Assembly (NCBI GenBank): GCA_012927625.1
Contig: JABBOV010000008.1
Coordinates: 62,001 to 126,000, forward strand
Direction: 5' to 3'
DNA from: Glaciimonas sp.
GTDB lineage: Bacteria > Pseudomonadota > Gammaproteobacteria > Burkholderiales > Burkholderiaceae_D
Length of the DNA: 64,000 bases
Part shown: piece by piece, positions 1 to 7,220 of the stretch
Layout: each line of letters starts with the position of its first letter
Position numbering within the stretch: the stretch's first letter is position 1
The notes under the pieces: generated by a model
Told to the model about the DNA's origin: nothing
The model's database searches: none
The model's input: only the letters and a program-made list of their open reading frames with translations
Position numbers and translations under genes: made by a program

Positions 1-327
1 GCACAGCGCGTCACTTTCAACGGCACCTACAACATCAGTCCGCGCATCGCGCCGGATGGCAAACTGCTAGCCTATATCTCACGCCGTAATGGCCAGTTCC
101 AGCTATACGTGCTGGACCTCGCCAATGGTCAGGAACAACGACTGTCTGACACAGTCAAGGACGACTCACCGAGTTTTTCAGCCAACAGCAAGTACCTGAT
201 GTATGCAAGTGAAGCCGGCAATCGCGGCTCGCTTGCAGTGGTATCTGTCGATGGCCGTGCCAAATACCGTCTGACAACCAAAGCCGGCGATATCCGGGAG
301 CCCACTTGGGGTCCTTTCATGAAATAA
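1..327 (+). CDS. tolB: TolB, C-terminal part (cut by window start)
   Basis: This is the 3' end of a gene whose start lies outside the window; the reading frame is open from base 1 to the stop at 325-327. The 108 visible residues form beta-propeller repeats with typical motifs such as ISPRIAPDGKLLAYIS, QLYVLDLANG and the C-terminal PTWGPFMK. TolB is a periplasmic protein that links the inner-membrane TolQRA complex to Pal at the outer membrane and supports envelope integrity during division. The pal and cpoB genes follow directly, which is the standard tol-pal order and confirms the call. Confidence 0.95.
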   Translation, partial: AQRVTFNGTYNISPRIAPDGKLLAYISRRNGQFQLYVLDLANGQEQRLSDTVKDDSPSFSANSKYLMYASEAGNRGSLAVVSVDGRAKYRLTTKAGDIREPTWGPFMK

Positions 328-362
328 TGCTTTTATCAACGTTTCACAATCAGGGAAGTCCA

Positions 363-899
363 ATGCGCAATCCAATTACCATCTCTCTCATCGCAGCAAG
401 CATCTTGTTACTAGGCGCCTGCAGCACACCGGTCAAACTAAGCGACAAGGCGCCGGTAGAAGACCACAGCAACAATATGTCCCAAGCCGGCACCGGGCAA
501 GTCGACCCGCGTACCGTGGGTACCGTCAACGCCGGCGCTACCGACCCATTGAACGATCCGCGAGGCGTCCTGGCCAAACGTAGCGTCTACTTCGATACCG
601 ACAGTTACAGCGTAAAAGGCGAATTCCAGCCAGTGGTCGAAGCGCACTCCAAATATCTGGTCACAAACAATGCGCGCAAGATCATCATCCAAGGCAATAC
701 CGATGAACGCGGTGGACGTGAATACAATCTGGCTCTGGGCCAAAAACGTGCCGAAGCAGTGCGCAAGTCAATGTCATTGCTAGGTGTGCCAGAGTCGCAA
801 ATGGAAGCCGTTTCGCTGGGCAAGGAAAAGCCGAAGGCAGTCGGCAGCGACGAAGCATCATGGGCTGAAAATCGCCGCGCTGATATCGTGTATCCATAA
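363..899 (+). CDS. pal: Peptidoglycan-associated lipoprotein Pal
   Basis: The 178-residue product starts at 363, where GGGAAG stands a few bases upstream. A longer in-frame start at 306 overlaps tolB and would bury the signal sequence. The N-terminus is a lipoprotein signal with lipobox LLGAC, so Cys20 would be lipidated. The C-terminal half is an OmpA-like domain: VYFDTDSYSV, then IIIQGNTDERGGREYNLALGQKRA, which carries the Asp and Arg that bind meso-diaminopimelate in peptidoglycan. Pal anchors the outer membrane to the cell wall and partners with TolB. It sits 35 bp after tolB in the same operon. Confidence 0.96.
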   Translation: MRNPITISLIAASILLLGACSTPVKLSDKAPVEDHSNNMSQAGTGQVDPRTVGTVNAGATDPLNDPRGVLAKRSVYFDTDSYSVKGEFQPVVEAHSKYLVTNNARKIIIQGNTDERGGREYNLALGQKRAEAVRKSMSLLGVPESQMEAVSLGKEKPKAVGSDEASWAENRRADIVYP

Positions 900-905
900 G
901 CACAA

Positions 906-1664
906 ATGATGAAAACGCCCATCCACTCCACACTCGCTGCGGCCTTGATGGTCGTTTTCATCTATGCCGCAGTGCCGGCGCCGGCCCAGGCCGGCCTGTT
1001 TGACGACGACGAAGCACGCCGTGCCGTGCTTGACCTGCGCAGCAGGATCGATGCAAGCAATGCCCGCATCGATAGCAAGGCCGATAAAGGCAGCACCCTC
1101 GACCTCGCCAACCAGAACGAACAACTCCAAGCTGAAATCGCAAAGCTGCGCGGACAAATCGAGCTTTTATCCAACGAACTGGCCAATGCCCAACGTCGGC
1201 AAAAAGATTTTTACGTCGACCTCGATAACCGCATGCGCAAGCTGGAACCACAAAAAGTGACTGTTGACGGCAAGGAAGCCAGCGTCCAGCCGTCCGAACA
1301 ACTGGCCTATGACGCAGCACTGGCAATCTTCAAGGCCGGCGACTACAAACGTGCCGGCGCAGCGTTCTCCGACTTCCTGCGGCGCTATCCGCAGTCAGGC
1401 TACGCACCATCAGCCCAATACTGGCTGGGCAACGCATACTACGCCCAGCGCGATTACAAGAACGCGATTGCAGCGCAACAACTGGTAGTTCAAAATTATC
1501 CAGACAATCCCAAGGCCGCCGATGCGATGCTCAATATCGCTAGCTGTTATACGGAATTGAAAGATAAAGCCAATGCCAGAAAAACGCTGGATAAGCTGAT
1601 TGCGCAATATCCGGGCTCCGCTACCGCGCAAATAGCCAATGAGCGCTTGAGCGCACTTCGATAG
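906..1664 (+). CDS. cpoB: Tol-Pal system protein CpoB (YbgF)
   Basis: The 252-residue periplasmic protein has a signal peptide ending near AQA at residue 29. A coiled-coil segment (about residues 35-110, rich in Leu, Glu and Gln) drives trimerisation, and C-terminal TPR repeats follow (from about residue 130, for example YPQSGYAPSAQYWLGNAYYAQRDY). CpoB coordinates peptidoglycan synthesis by PBP1B with outer-membrane constriction through TolA. It begins 6 bp after the pal stop and is the last gene of the operon. Tandem ATG codons at 906 and 909 leave the exact start open. Confidence 0.93.
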   Translation: MMKTPIHSTLAAALMVVFIYAAVPAPAQAGLFDDDEARRAVLDLRSRIDASNARIDSKADKGSTLDLANQNEQLQAEIAKLRGQIELLSNELANAQRRQKDFYVDLDNRMRKLEPQKVTVDGKEASVQPSEQLAYDAALAIFKAGDYKRAGAAFSDFLRRYPQSGYAPSAQYWLGNAYYAQRDYKNAIAAQQLVVQNYPDNPKAADAMLNIASCYTELKDKANARKTLDKLIAQYPGSATAQIANERLSALR

Positions 1665-1717
1665 CGCAACTTACCGGCATCAAATGCAGTTTTCTTTATA
1701 AATAATGTCCATCACAT

Positions 1718-1746
1718 TTGACAGGTTCCGGGCACTTATTTATAAT
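1718..1746 (+). promoter_or_regulatory. Consensus sigma-70 promoter for the tRNA-Lys genes
   Basis: A perfect TTGACA (1718-1723), a 17-bp spacer and a perfect TATAAT (1741-1746) lie 11 bp before the mature tRNA at 1758. This is the ideal housekeeping promoter expected for stable RNA genes. Confidence 0.9.
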
Positions 1747-1757
1747 TGCGTTCTTTC

Positions 1758-1833
1758 GGGTCGTTAGCTCAGTTGGTAGAGCAGCGGACTTTTAATCCGT
1801 TGGTCGCAGGTTCGAATCCCGCACGACCTACCA
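1758..1833 (+). tRNA. tRNA-Lys (anticodon UUU)
   Basis: The 76-nt cloverleaf has an acceptor stem GGGTCGT/ACGACCT, a D-loop with TTAGCTCAGTTGGTAGAG, anticodon loop CTTTTAA and T-arm GGTTCGAATCC. The 3' CCA is encoded. A consensus promoter precedes it and a hairpin terminator follows. Lysine tRNAs downstream of tol-pal-cpoB are also known from E. coli. Confidence 0.96.
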
Positions 1834-1867
1834 CGAATACTGCAGTACTTTATATCGCAATAATTTT

Positions 1868-1897
1868 AAAAAAGTCTTGCTCTTGCAAGATTTTTTT
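1868..1897 (+). terminator. Terminator after tRNA-Lys(UUU)
   Basis: A short hairpin, TCTTGC-TCTT-GCAAGA (1875-1890), is flanked by an A-run and followed by seven T residues. It is weak in GC content but placed correctly. Confidence 0.6.
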
Positions 1898-1932
1898 ATT
1901 CCTAGAAACAGATAGGGAATGGCATCACTTTT

Positions 1933-2008
1933 GGGTCGTTAGCTCAGCTGGTAGAGCAGCGGACTCTTAATCCGTTGGTCGCAGGTTCGATCCCCGCACG
2001 GCCTACCA
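1933..2008 (+). tRNA. tRNA-Lys (anticodon CUU), island integration site
   Basis: The 76-nt tRNA has acceptor stem GGGTCGT/ACGGCCT with wobble pairs, anticodon loop CTCTTAA and an encoded CCA. It is nearly identical to the UUU isoacceptor upstream. Its last 46 bases plus one further base (1963-2009) recur exactly at 13827-13873, so it is the attachment site of the island that follows. The gene stays intact because the island end restores the 3' half. Confidence 0.96.
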
Positions 2009-2009
2009 A
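1963..2009 (+). repeat. attL: 47-bp direct repeat, left end of island
   Basis: The 47 bp run from the anticodon stem-loop of tRNA-Lys(CUU) through CCA and one extra A. They are identical, with no mismatch, to 13827-13873. An integrase gene begins 108 bp further on, as is usual for tRNA-targeted islands. Confidence 0.92.
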
Positions 2010-2016
2010 TATAATC

Positions 2017-2049
2017 AAGGACTTAGGTGAAAACCTAAGTCCTTTTTTT
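2017..2049 (+). terminator. Strong terminator just inside island left end
   Basis: A perfect 12-bp stem (2017-2028 with 2033-2044), a GAAA tetraloop and a following T-run (2043-2049) make a textbook intrinsic terminator. It ends tRNA transcription before the integrase. Because it lies inside the left att repeat, it belongs to the island; the original tRNA terminator is probably the one at 13883. Confidence 0.9.
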
Positions 2050-2056
2050 ATTTGCT

Positions 2057-2109
2057 CGGTACGCCCGGTACAATTTCGGTACAGTAAGCACTATTCGATA
2101 CAGTACTGG
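2057..2109 (+). repeat. Left cluster of CGGTACA repeats (putative integrase arm sites)
   Basis: Heptamers CGGTACG (2057), CGGTACA (2066) and CGGTACA (2077) are spaced 9 and 11 bp apart, and a fourth, CGATACAGTACTGG, lies at 2096. The same pattern and spacing occur at the other island end (13679-13750). They sit 48 bp inside attL and just before the integrase start codon, so they could act as arm-type binding sites, as an integrase autoregulatory site, or both. Confidence 0.65.
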
Positions 2110-2116
2110 AGAGTTC

Positions 2117-3028
2117 ATGGCAACCATCGTTAAGACGCCCTCTGGCACCTGGAAAGCAATCATCCGCAAGGCAGGCTGGCCCACCACCATTAAGACATTC
2201 CGTTTGAAAAAGGACGCGGAAGACTGGTCACGCCGAGCTGAGGATGACATGGTGCGCGGTGTTTTTATTCAGCGCGCTCCTGCCGAACGTATGACCTTCG
2301 AAGTTGCGATGAAGCGATATCTTTCCGACGTCACGCCCACGAAACGCCCCTTGACTCAAAACGCTGAACGGAAACGGTCCGTGCCATTGCTGGTTTTTTT
2401 CGGCAAGTATTCGATTCCAGCGATTACAGCAGACCTTATCGCCACTTACCGGGATATCAGACTTGCAGGGGCAGATCGGCTAAAAAACGGTCAGCCTCAA
2501 CCGAAACCCAGGGCGGGGACAGTTCGTCTTGAGCTGGCGCTGCTCGGGCACCTGTTCACTATCGCCGTGAAAGAATGGGGTCTCGGAATTCCATATAACC
2601 CGGTGTTGAACATCCGTCGTCCCTCACCAGGGCCTGGGCGCAACAGGCGGCTGACGACCGATGAAGAAAAGTTACTCTTGTAATCTGTTGATAAGCATTC
2701 CAACCCCATGCTCGGGTGGATTGTTCACATTGCCATCGAGACCGGAATGCGTTCGTCCGAGATTACTACCTTACGCCGATCTCAAGTCTTGCTAGACAGG
2801 CGCATCGTGCGACTCGTTGAGACAAAGAACACATTGCCGCGCACTGTCCCGCTCTCGCTGGCCGCAACGGAGAGGTTTCGGCAAGCGTTAAGTCACCCTA
2901 TTCGTCCCATTGATACCGATTTGATTTTCTTTGGCGAACCTGGCAAGGATGGGCAGCGTCGGCCATACAACTTCAACAAGGTGTGGACAACGCTTTCAAT
3001 TCAAATTCACAGAGCAATGAGGCGTTGA
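2117..3028 (+). pseudogene. Tyrosine-recombinase integrase, inactivated
   Basis: The frame starts at 2117 after GGAGAG and encodes an arm-binding N-terminus (PSGTWKAIIRKAGWPTT), a SAM-like core-binding domain and the start of the catalytic domain. An in-frame TAA interrupts it at 2681-2683, and the same frame continues as SVDKHSNPMLGWIVHIAIETGMRSSEI, which includes the first catalytic Arg of the family. After YNFNKVW (about 2987) similarity to integrases stops. The frame ends at 3028 without the HxLRH box or the nucleophilic Tyr, and it overlaps the 3' end of the sensor kinase gene on the other strand. The gene therefore carries both a nonsense mutation and a 3' truncation and cannot encode an active recombinase by itself. 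Confidence 0.9.
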
Positions 3029-4314
3029 CGGTAGGCGAAGACAGTCCCATTCCTGCCCTTTCGTCCTTCGAGCGTGATGTTTCCACCGAGCCGGTCAGCG
3101 ATACTCCGCGCAATCGCCAATCCCAATCCGCTGCCGCCATCAGCACTGCCCGGCATGCGATAAAACGTATCGAACACGCGCTCCCTTTCTCCTTCCGGAA
3201 TACCGGGGCCTGAGTCGATCACTTCCACGAGACCTATATCTGCATCTCTTCGAACGTGGATTGTGACTTCACCGCCTTCCGGCGTGTAACGCAATGCGTT
3301 GTCTACCGCGTTGCGTATCAACATATAGATTGCCGAAGTATCAGCATTGATCCATATTTTTTCCTGCTGTCCAATCCCCAAGTCAATATGCTTCAACTCA
3401 GCAAATGGGAAAAGGTCTTCAATCACATCTCGGGCAACTTCGACGAGATCGACCTGTTGCCTATTGCCTGTGCTTGCCTGCTGCCGAGCCAGGTTCAATA
3501 ACTGGTCCAGCAAATGCCGAGAGCGCTCCAGCCCCGTTTTGAGAGGGAGCAATCGTTCCTTGCAAGCCGCCAGCGTATCGGCTCGTTCCAGATTCTGTAC
3601 CTGTAACGATAAAGCAGTAAGGGGCGTGCGTAGCTCATGTGCGGCGTCTGCAATAAAGCGCCGCTGTTGTTCCACCAGACGGCTGATCCGTTCAAGCAGC
3701 CGGTTGATCGATTCCACGAAAGGGATAATCTCGTCCGGCACCTGTGCAGTGGACAAGGCAGAAGGACGGTCTTCCGACTGCTTGTCTGCGACGTGAGAAA
3801 GAGCACGAACCGGTGCCAGGCTCGCGCGAACCAGGCGCCTGGAAAAAAATGCCAACAACGGAATCAGCACGATCAACGGCAACAACGTGCGCAACGCGCT
3901 GTTACGTGCGGCATCACCACGCACCTCAATCTCCTGGGAAACAGCAACCTGCTCGCCTGATTGGAATGTGCGCACATAGAGCCGCCACTGGGTTCCATCG
4001 ATATCCAGCGTATGAAAACCAACTTCCATTCGTGCTGGAAGAGCAAGGCGTGCAGTAGTAACCTGAGAGGAGGCTAGGCGTTGAACGAAAATTCGCGCGT
4101 CAGGGTCATTGTCGATCGCCGCGGCCGAACGTTGTCCGTCTGAAGGAAGATGGTCGGACCCCATCAACAAGGCAATCTGGCGCAACGAATCGTCCTGAAA
4201 CTCTTGCGCCTCGTTATAGGCGAGCCAAAACGATAGACCGCCGGCCACCAGGCCGATGGCAACGATCGCCAAACTCAGCCAAATGGACAGCCGCTTTTGC
4301 AAGGATGTATTCAT
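3007..4314 (-). CDS. Sensor histidine kinase, QseC/PmrB-like
   Basis: The 435-residue protein has two transmembrane helices (about 11-33 and 140-158) around a periplasmic domain of about 105 residues, then a HAMP-like linker, an H-box ADAAHELRTPL with phospho-acceptor His226, an N-box (NALRYTPEG), and ATP-lid motifs DSGPGIPEGE and GSGLGLAI. It senses an unknown envelope signal and phosphorylates the adjacent response regulator. The start at 4314 shares an ATGA overlap with the regulator stop. An upstream in-frame extension lies inside the regulator gene and is not used. Its 3' end overlaps the truncated integrase tail on the opposite strand. Confidence 0.93.
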   Translation of the reverse strand: MNTSLQKRLSIWLSLAIVAIGLVAGGLSFWLAYNEAQEFQDDSLRQIALLMGSDHLPSDGQRSAAAIDNDPDARIFVQRLASSQVTTARLALPARMEVGFHTLDIDGTQWRLYVRTFQSGEQVAVSQEIEVRGDAARNSALRTLLPLIVLIPLLAFFSRRLVRASLAPVRALSHVADKQSEDRPSALSTAQVPDEIIPFVESINRLLERISRLVEQQRRFIADAAHELRTPLTALSLQVQNLERADTLAACKERLLPLKTGLERSRHLLDQLLNLARQQASTGNRQQVDLVEVARDVIEDLFPFAELKHIDLGIGQQEKIWINADTSAIYMLIRNAVDNALRYTPEGGEVTIHVRRDADIGLVEVIDSGPGIPEGERERVFDTFYRMPGSADGGSGLGLAIARSIADRLGGNITLEGRKGRNGTVFAYRQRLIAL

Positions 4315-4973
4315 GAATTGCGCGCCACCATCCAGCCGGCTCCACGTACGTTTTTTATCGCGTTCGCACCGAGTTTCTTGCGAATGCCATGGATCAGGAA
4401 ATCGACTGCATTGCTTTCGACTTCCTCGTTCCAACCATAAATGCGCTCCTCCAATTCGTCCCTGGAAAGGATCGCTCCAGGACGCAATAGCAACGCCTGC
4501 AGCAGTGCGAATTCACGGGCACTTAAAAGGTATTGCGCATCGCCGCAGTGCGCTTCCCGCGTTGCCGGATCGAGACTGACAATGCCGTTCGTCAGAACGG
4601 GAGATGCTTGTCCGCCTCGACGACGGACAATGGCGCGTAATCGCGCAAGCAACTCGTCGACGTCGAATGGCTTGACCAGATAGTCGTCGGCACCAAGATC
4701 CAGGCCCTTGATCCGATCTTCGACCGCGTCGCGCGCGGTCACGATCATCACAGGCAACTCGTTGCCGTCAGCGCGCAGTTTACGTAACACATCTAGCCCA
4801 TCACGTTTGGGCAATCCCAAGTCGAGCAGCACAGCCTGGTGCTCACGATGGTTGAGTACCCTTAGAGCCGCTTCGCCATCCTGCACCCAGTCGACCGCGT
4901 AGGCAGCATCGCTCAATGCCACGGATACGGCTTTGGCAATCATACGGTCATCTTCCACCAGGAGGATACGCAT
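4311..4973 (-). CDS. OmpR-family response regulator, QseB/PmrA-like
   Basis: The 220-residue product has a receiver domain with acidic pocket EDD (7-9), phospho-acceptor Asp51, Thr79 and Lys101. A winged-helix DNA-binding domain follows (SAREFALLQALLLRPG, then a recognition segment near VDFLIHGIRKKLG and the wing VRGAGW). It is the first gene of the pair and overlaps the kinase by 4 bp. The likely DNA target, an 11-bp-period direct repeat, lies before the PepSY gene and the RND operon on this island. Target assignment is inference; the family is secure. Confidence 0.94.
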   Translation of the reverse strand: MRILLVEDDRMIAKAVSVALSDAAYAVDWVQDGEAALRVLNHREHQAVLLDLGLPKRDGLDVLRKLRADGNELPVMIVTARDAVEDRIKGLDLGADDYLVKPFDVDELLARLRAIVRRRGGQASPVLTNGIVSLDPATREAHCGDAQYLLSAREFALLQALLLRPGAILSRDELEERIYGWNEEVESNAVDFLIHGIRKKLGANAIKNVRGAGWMVARNS

Positions 4974-5114
4974 TCAAACCTTTCAATCTATCAGCAACTC
5001 GGGCAATCAGGCATTTGTTTAGGAAATCGTAGCGTGGCGGGTGATGTGAACTTGTGCCGCGAAAAAACCCGCCCATCAAACGATGCGCGGGGAAGCCTTC
5101 TCTTAGTTTTCCGT

Positions 5115-5426
5115 TTAATCTGGATGCGAGCCTTCTGCCTTATTTTCCAGCACTTTACCTGTTTTCGCATCCACGCCGACTTCATAGGTATGACTGCCAT
5201 TTCTGATATCGAAGGAATAACGCAATCCGCTGCCGCCCCGTTCCTTCTCCAGTTCCTCGTCGGTAATTTTACCTGGGTGCGCCTTGAGCGCGACCGCGCG
5301 CGCCTGTTCGATGGTGAACTTGCTTGTTCCGGCCAGTTTTTCGCCCGTGTAAGCCAGTGCATTGACTGCGCCAGCTGACAATCCCAAGCAAAGCAGCGAC
5401 AAGAGGTATTTCTTTGATGATTTCAT
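5115..5426 (-). CDS. Secreted PepSY-domain protein
   Basis: The 103-residue protein has a signal peptide (KKYLLSLLCLGLSAGAVNALA) and one PepSY domain: FTIEQARAVALKAHPGKI, then YSFDIRNGSHTYEVGVDAKTGKVL. PepSY proteins are small periplasmic proteins, often encoded beside two-component systems, and are thought to modulate proteases or sensors. It lies 141 bp upstream of the response regulator on the same strand and could be co-transcribed with it. Repeated ATTAG sites lie in the promoter just upstream, consistent with control by that regulator. The function here is not established. Confidence 0.88.
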   Translation of the reverse strand: MKSSKKYLLSLLCLGLSAGAVNALAYTGEKLAGTSKFTIEQARAVALKAHPGKITDEELEKERGGSGLRYSFDIRNGSHTYEVGVDAKTGKVLENKAEGSHPD

Positions 5427-5447
5427 GATATTGATCCTATCAATGTG

Positions 5448-5519
5448 ATTAGAGTTTGGTCGGCACCTTTGCCCACCATGATTAGCACTTTAGCGCGTGA
5501 AAATTAGCGCACGATTAGG
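5448..5519 (-). promoter_or_regulatory. Direct-repeat operator of the PepSY/two-component promoter
   Basis: ATTAG hexamers lie on the + strand at 5448 (ATTAGA), 5481 (ATTAGC), 5503 (ATTAGC) and 5514 (ATTAGG), spaced 33, 22 and 11 bp apart, so all fall on one helical face. The last two form ATTAGC-N5-ATTAGG. Direct hexamers with N5 are the known binding mode of PmrA/QseB-type regulators. A closely matching pair precedes the RND operon at 12743. The divergent gene at 5632 may share this region. Confidence 0.6.
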
Positions 5520-5631
5520 CGTGCTTTCCCTGTGACAACAGGATGATTTTTCTCGCGCCGAACCGCCGCGAGAAAAATCTTCATATAGAACTATCCTATC
5601 GGCGGTCGTCACAAATATAAGGAAATCCACT

Positions 5632-6123
5632 ATGAAATCGTACACAACAGCAGGATTCGTCATCCTCGTTTTAGTATCGCAAATGCTGCCAGGATACGCA
5701 TTCGATATCTATCGCTACCGCATGCCGGGCGGGTCAACGCTTTACACGAACAAAGTTGTCACAAAAGGCGGTTTGCAGGAAGTCATTGCATCGCCCGCAC
5801 CCGACACGCAACAGGTCATTCAAGAGCAGCACGTGAAGATAAAAAACGAAGGGGCGCGCTTGAACCGCCTTGCCGCTTTGCGACAGTCATCTCTCGATAA
5901 TGTTGAGAAGGAGATTAGCGACGTCACGCGCGAACTTGAGAAAGCAAAGGTAGCGGCTGCGGAAGGAGTCACACCGCATGCGGGTGAGCGCCGCGGCATC
6001 AAAGGCGGGCACTCGCGATTATCACAAGCATACTGGGAGCGGCAACGTGCGTTGCATCAAACGATTGATGATGCCCGTGAAAGCTTGGATGATGCCTATA
6101 GTGCGCGCAACACACTAAGATAA
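5632..6123 (+). CDS. Secreted coiled-coil protein with DUF4124-like N-terminus
   Basis: The 163-residue product starts after AAGGAA. It has a signal peptide ending near GYA (residue 23), then FDIYRYRMPGGSTLYTNK, which resembles the DUF4124 pattern found in periplasmic proteins. A charged coiled coil covers about residues 65-110 (LNRLAALRQSSLDNVEKEISDV), and a second helix lies at the C-terminus (about 130-160). It is transcribed away from the PepSY gene. No enzymatic motif is seen; the function is unknown and an envelope role is an inference from location. Confidence 0.7.
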   Translation: MKSYTTAGFVILVLVSQMLPGYAFDIYRYRMPGGSTLYTNKVVTKGGLQEVIASPAPDTQQVIQEQHVKIKNEGARLNRLAALRQSSLDNVEKEISDVTRELEKAKVAAAEGVTPHAGERRGIKGGHSRLSQAYWERQRALHQTIDDARESLDDAYSARNTLR

Positions 6124-6213
6124 GTTCAGCAGAAAAAAGCGAGGAGTTAAAGCACCGGGCGGTCGGCAAGCCAGTTTTGCCTTTGCCGCTGCTTTTTCCC
6201 GTCGAGGCCGGCG

Positions 6214-7002
6214 TTAGTTCGCGTCAATCGCAGCCGGTCGCGCTGAGTCCTGCCTTGCCGACATGAAAAGCACCAAGCCGAGGATGACGACAAGGAACGC
6301 CGCGCTCGTCACGACCGTACCCAAACCGAAGCCGCCGTTTGACGTCGGCTGAGACATCAGGTCGCCCAGCGACGCCCCGAGAGGGCGAGTCAGGATGTAG
6401 GCGATCCAGAAAGCAACGACGGCGTTGAGGCCAAACTTATAGTACGCAAGGGTTACGAGCCCGATGGAGCCGGCGAATAGCAGGGCCGAATACGCGTAGC
6501 CCAATTGGGCGCCCTCCGCCAGCAAGTCGCCTCCGGCGGTACCGAGCGCAAACGTGAAGAGAATCGCCGACCAGTAGAAAAGTTCTCGCCTCGTGGTTTT
6601 GATCGTATGTACCGACAGGGATTTTTCGACACCGTACCAGGCCATGAATGTTGCGCACAAGGCGATCGCGAAACCGACGGTCGTGACCCAGAGGGGAACT
6701 CCGAAGTTTTCGACCAGATTGTCGGTGATGAGTGTTCCGGCGACACTGATGAGCACCACGGCGATCCAATAGATCGATGGCACGTACTTGTGCACGCGCA
6801 ACTGGACAAACAACGCGATCAGCAGCATCACGCCCACAGCCAGCGAGGCAACGATCAGCCCAAGATTGAGCTTGACCGACAAGAGATCCGCCACGGTCTC
6901 ACCGACCGTGGTCGCCATGATCTTGATGATCCAAAAATAGATCGTGAGCTGGGGGACCTTGTTGAGCATGTCCTCCTTGTTCATCCTGTTTGCGATGTTC
7001 AT
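6214..7002 (-). CDS. Multi-pass membrane protein, COG4705-like
   Basis: The 262-residue protein starts after AAAAGG at the right spacing. About eight hydrophobic helices can be seen. Two halves carry related motifs, IKIMATTVGETVADLLSVKLNLG near the start and YILTRPLGASLGDLMSQP near the end, suggesting an internal duplication, with a polar cluster (Thr, Glu/Arg, Asp) in each. This matches the uncharacterised COG4705 membrane protein family. It lies after the RND permease on the same strand with a 218-bp gap, so it may be a separate transcript. The substrate or role is unknown. Confidence 0.75.
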   Translation of the reverse strand: MNIANRMNKEDMLNKVPQLTIYFWIIKIMATTVGETVADLLSVKLNLGLIVASLAVGVMLLIALFVQLRVHKYVPSIYWIAVVLISVAGTLITDNLVENFGVPLWVTTVGFAIALCATFMAWYGVEKSLSVHTIKTTRRELFYWSAILFTFALGTAGGDLLAEGAQLGYAYSALLFAGSIGLVTLAYYKFGLNAVVAFWIAYILTRPLGASLGDLMSQPTSNGGFGLGTVVTSAAFLVVILGLVLFMSARQDSARPAAIDAN

Positions 7003-7220
7003 TTTTGCCTTTTCGTTGTCTTGATAATTCCACTCAACGTGAGCGAGGATGGCCCGCCGTGCCTGCCAGTAACCGGCTTATCTTAAGATTATTATCCTTT
7101 AGGCAAGCCGTCGTCCGTGCGGTATCGAACATTGCGGGTCGCGGAATCGGAGTGTCAGGCGAATGGGCGTGATCAACCTGTTGCTGGCCAACCGGCAATA
7201 ACAACCCTTTGGACGGCCTG

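Noticed and set aside
5448-5519. A short CRISPR-like array of ATTAG repeats
   Set aside because: The units are hexamers with 11-, 22- and 33-bp steps, not repeats of about 30 bp with unique spacers, and no cas genes occur.
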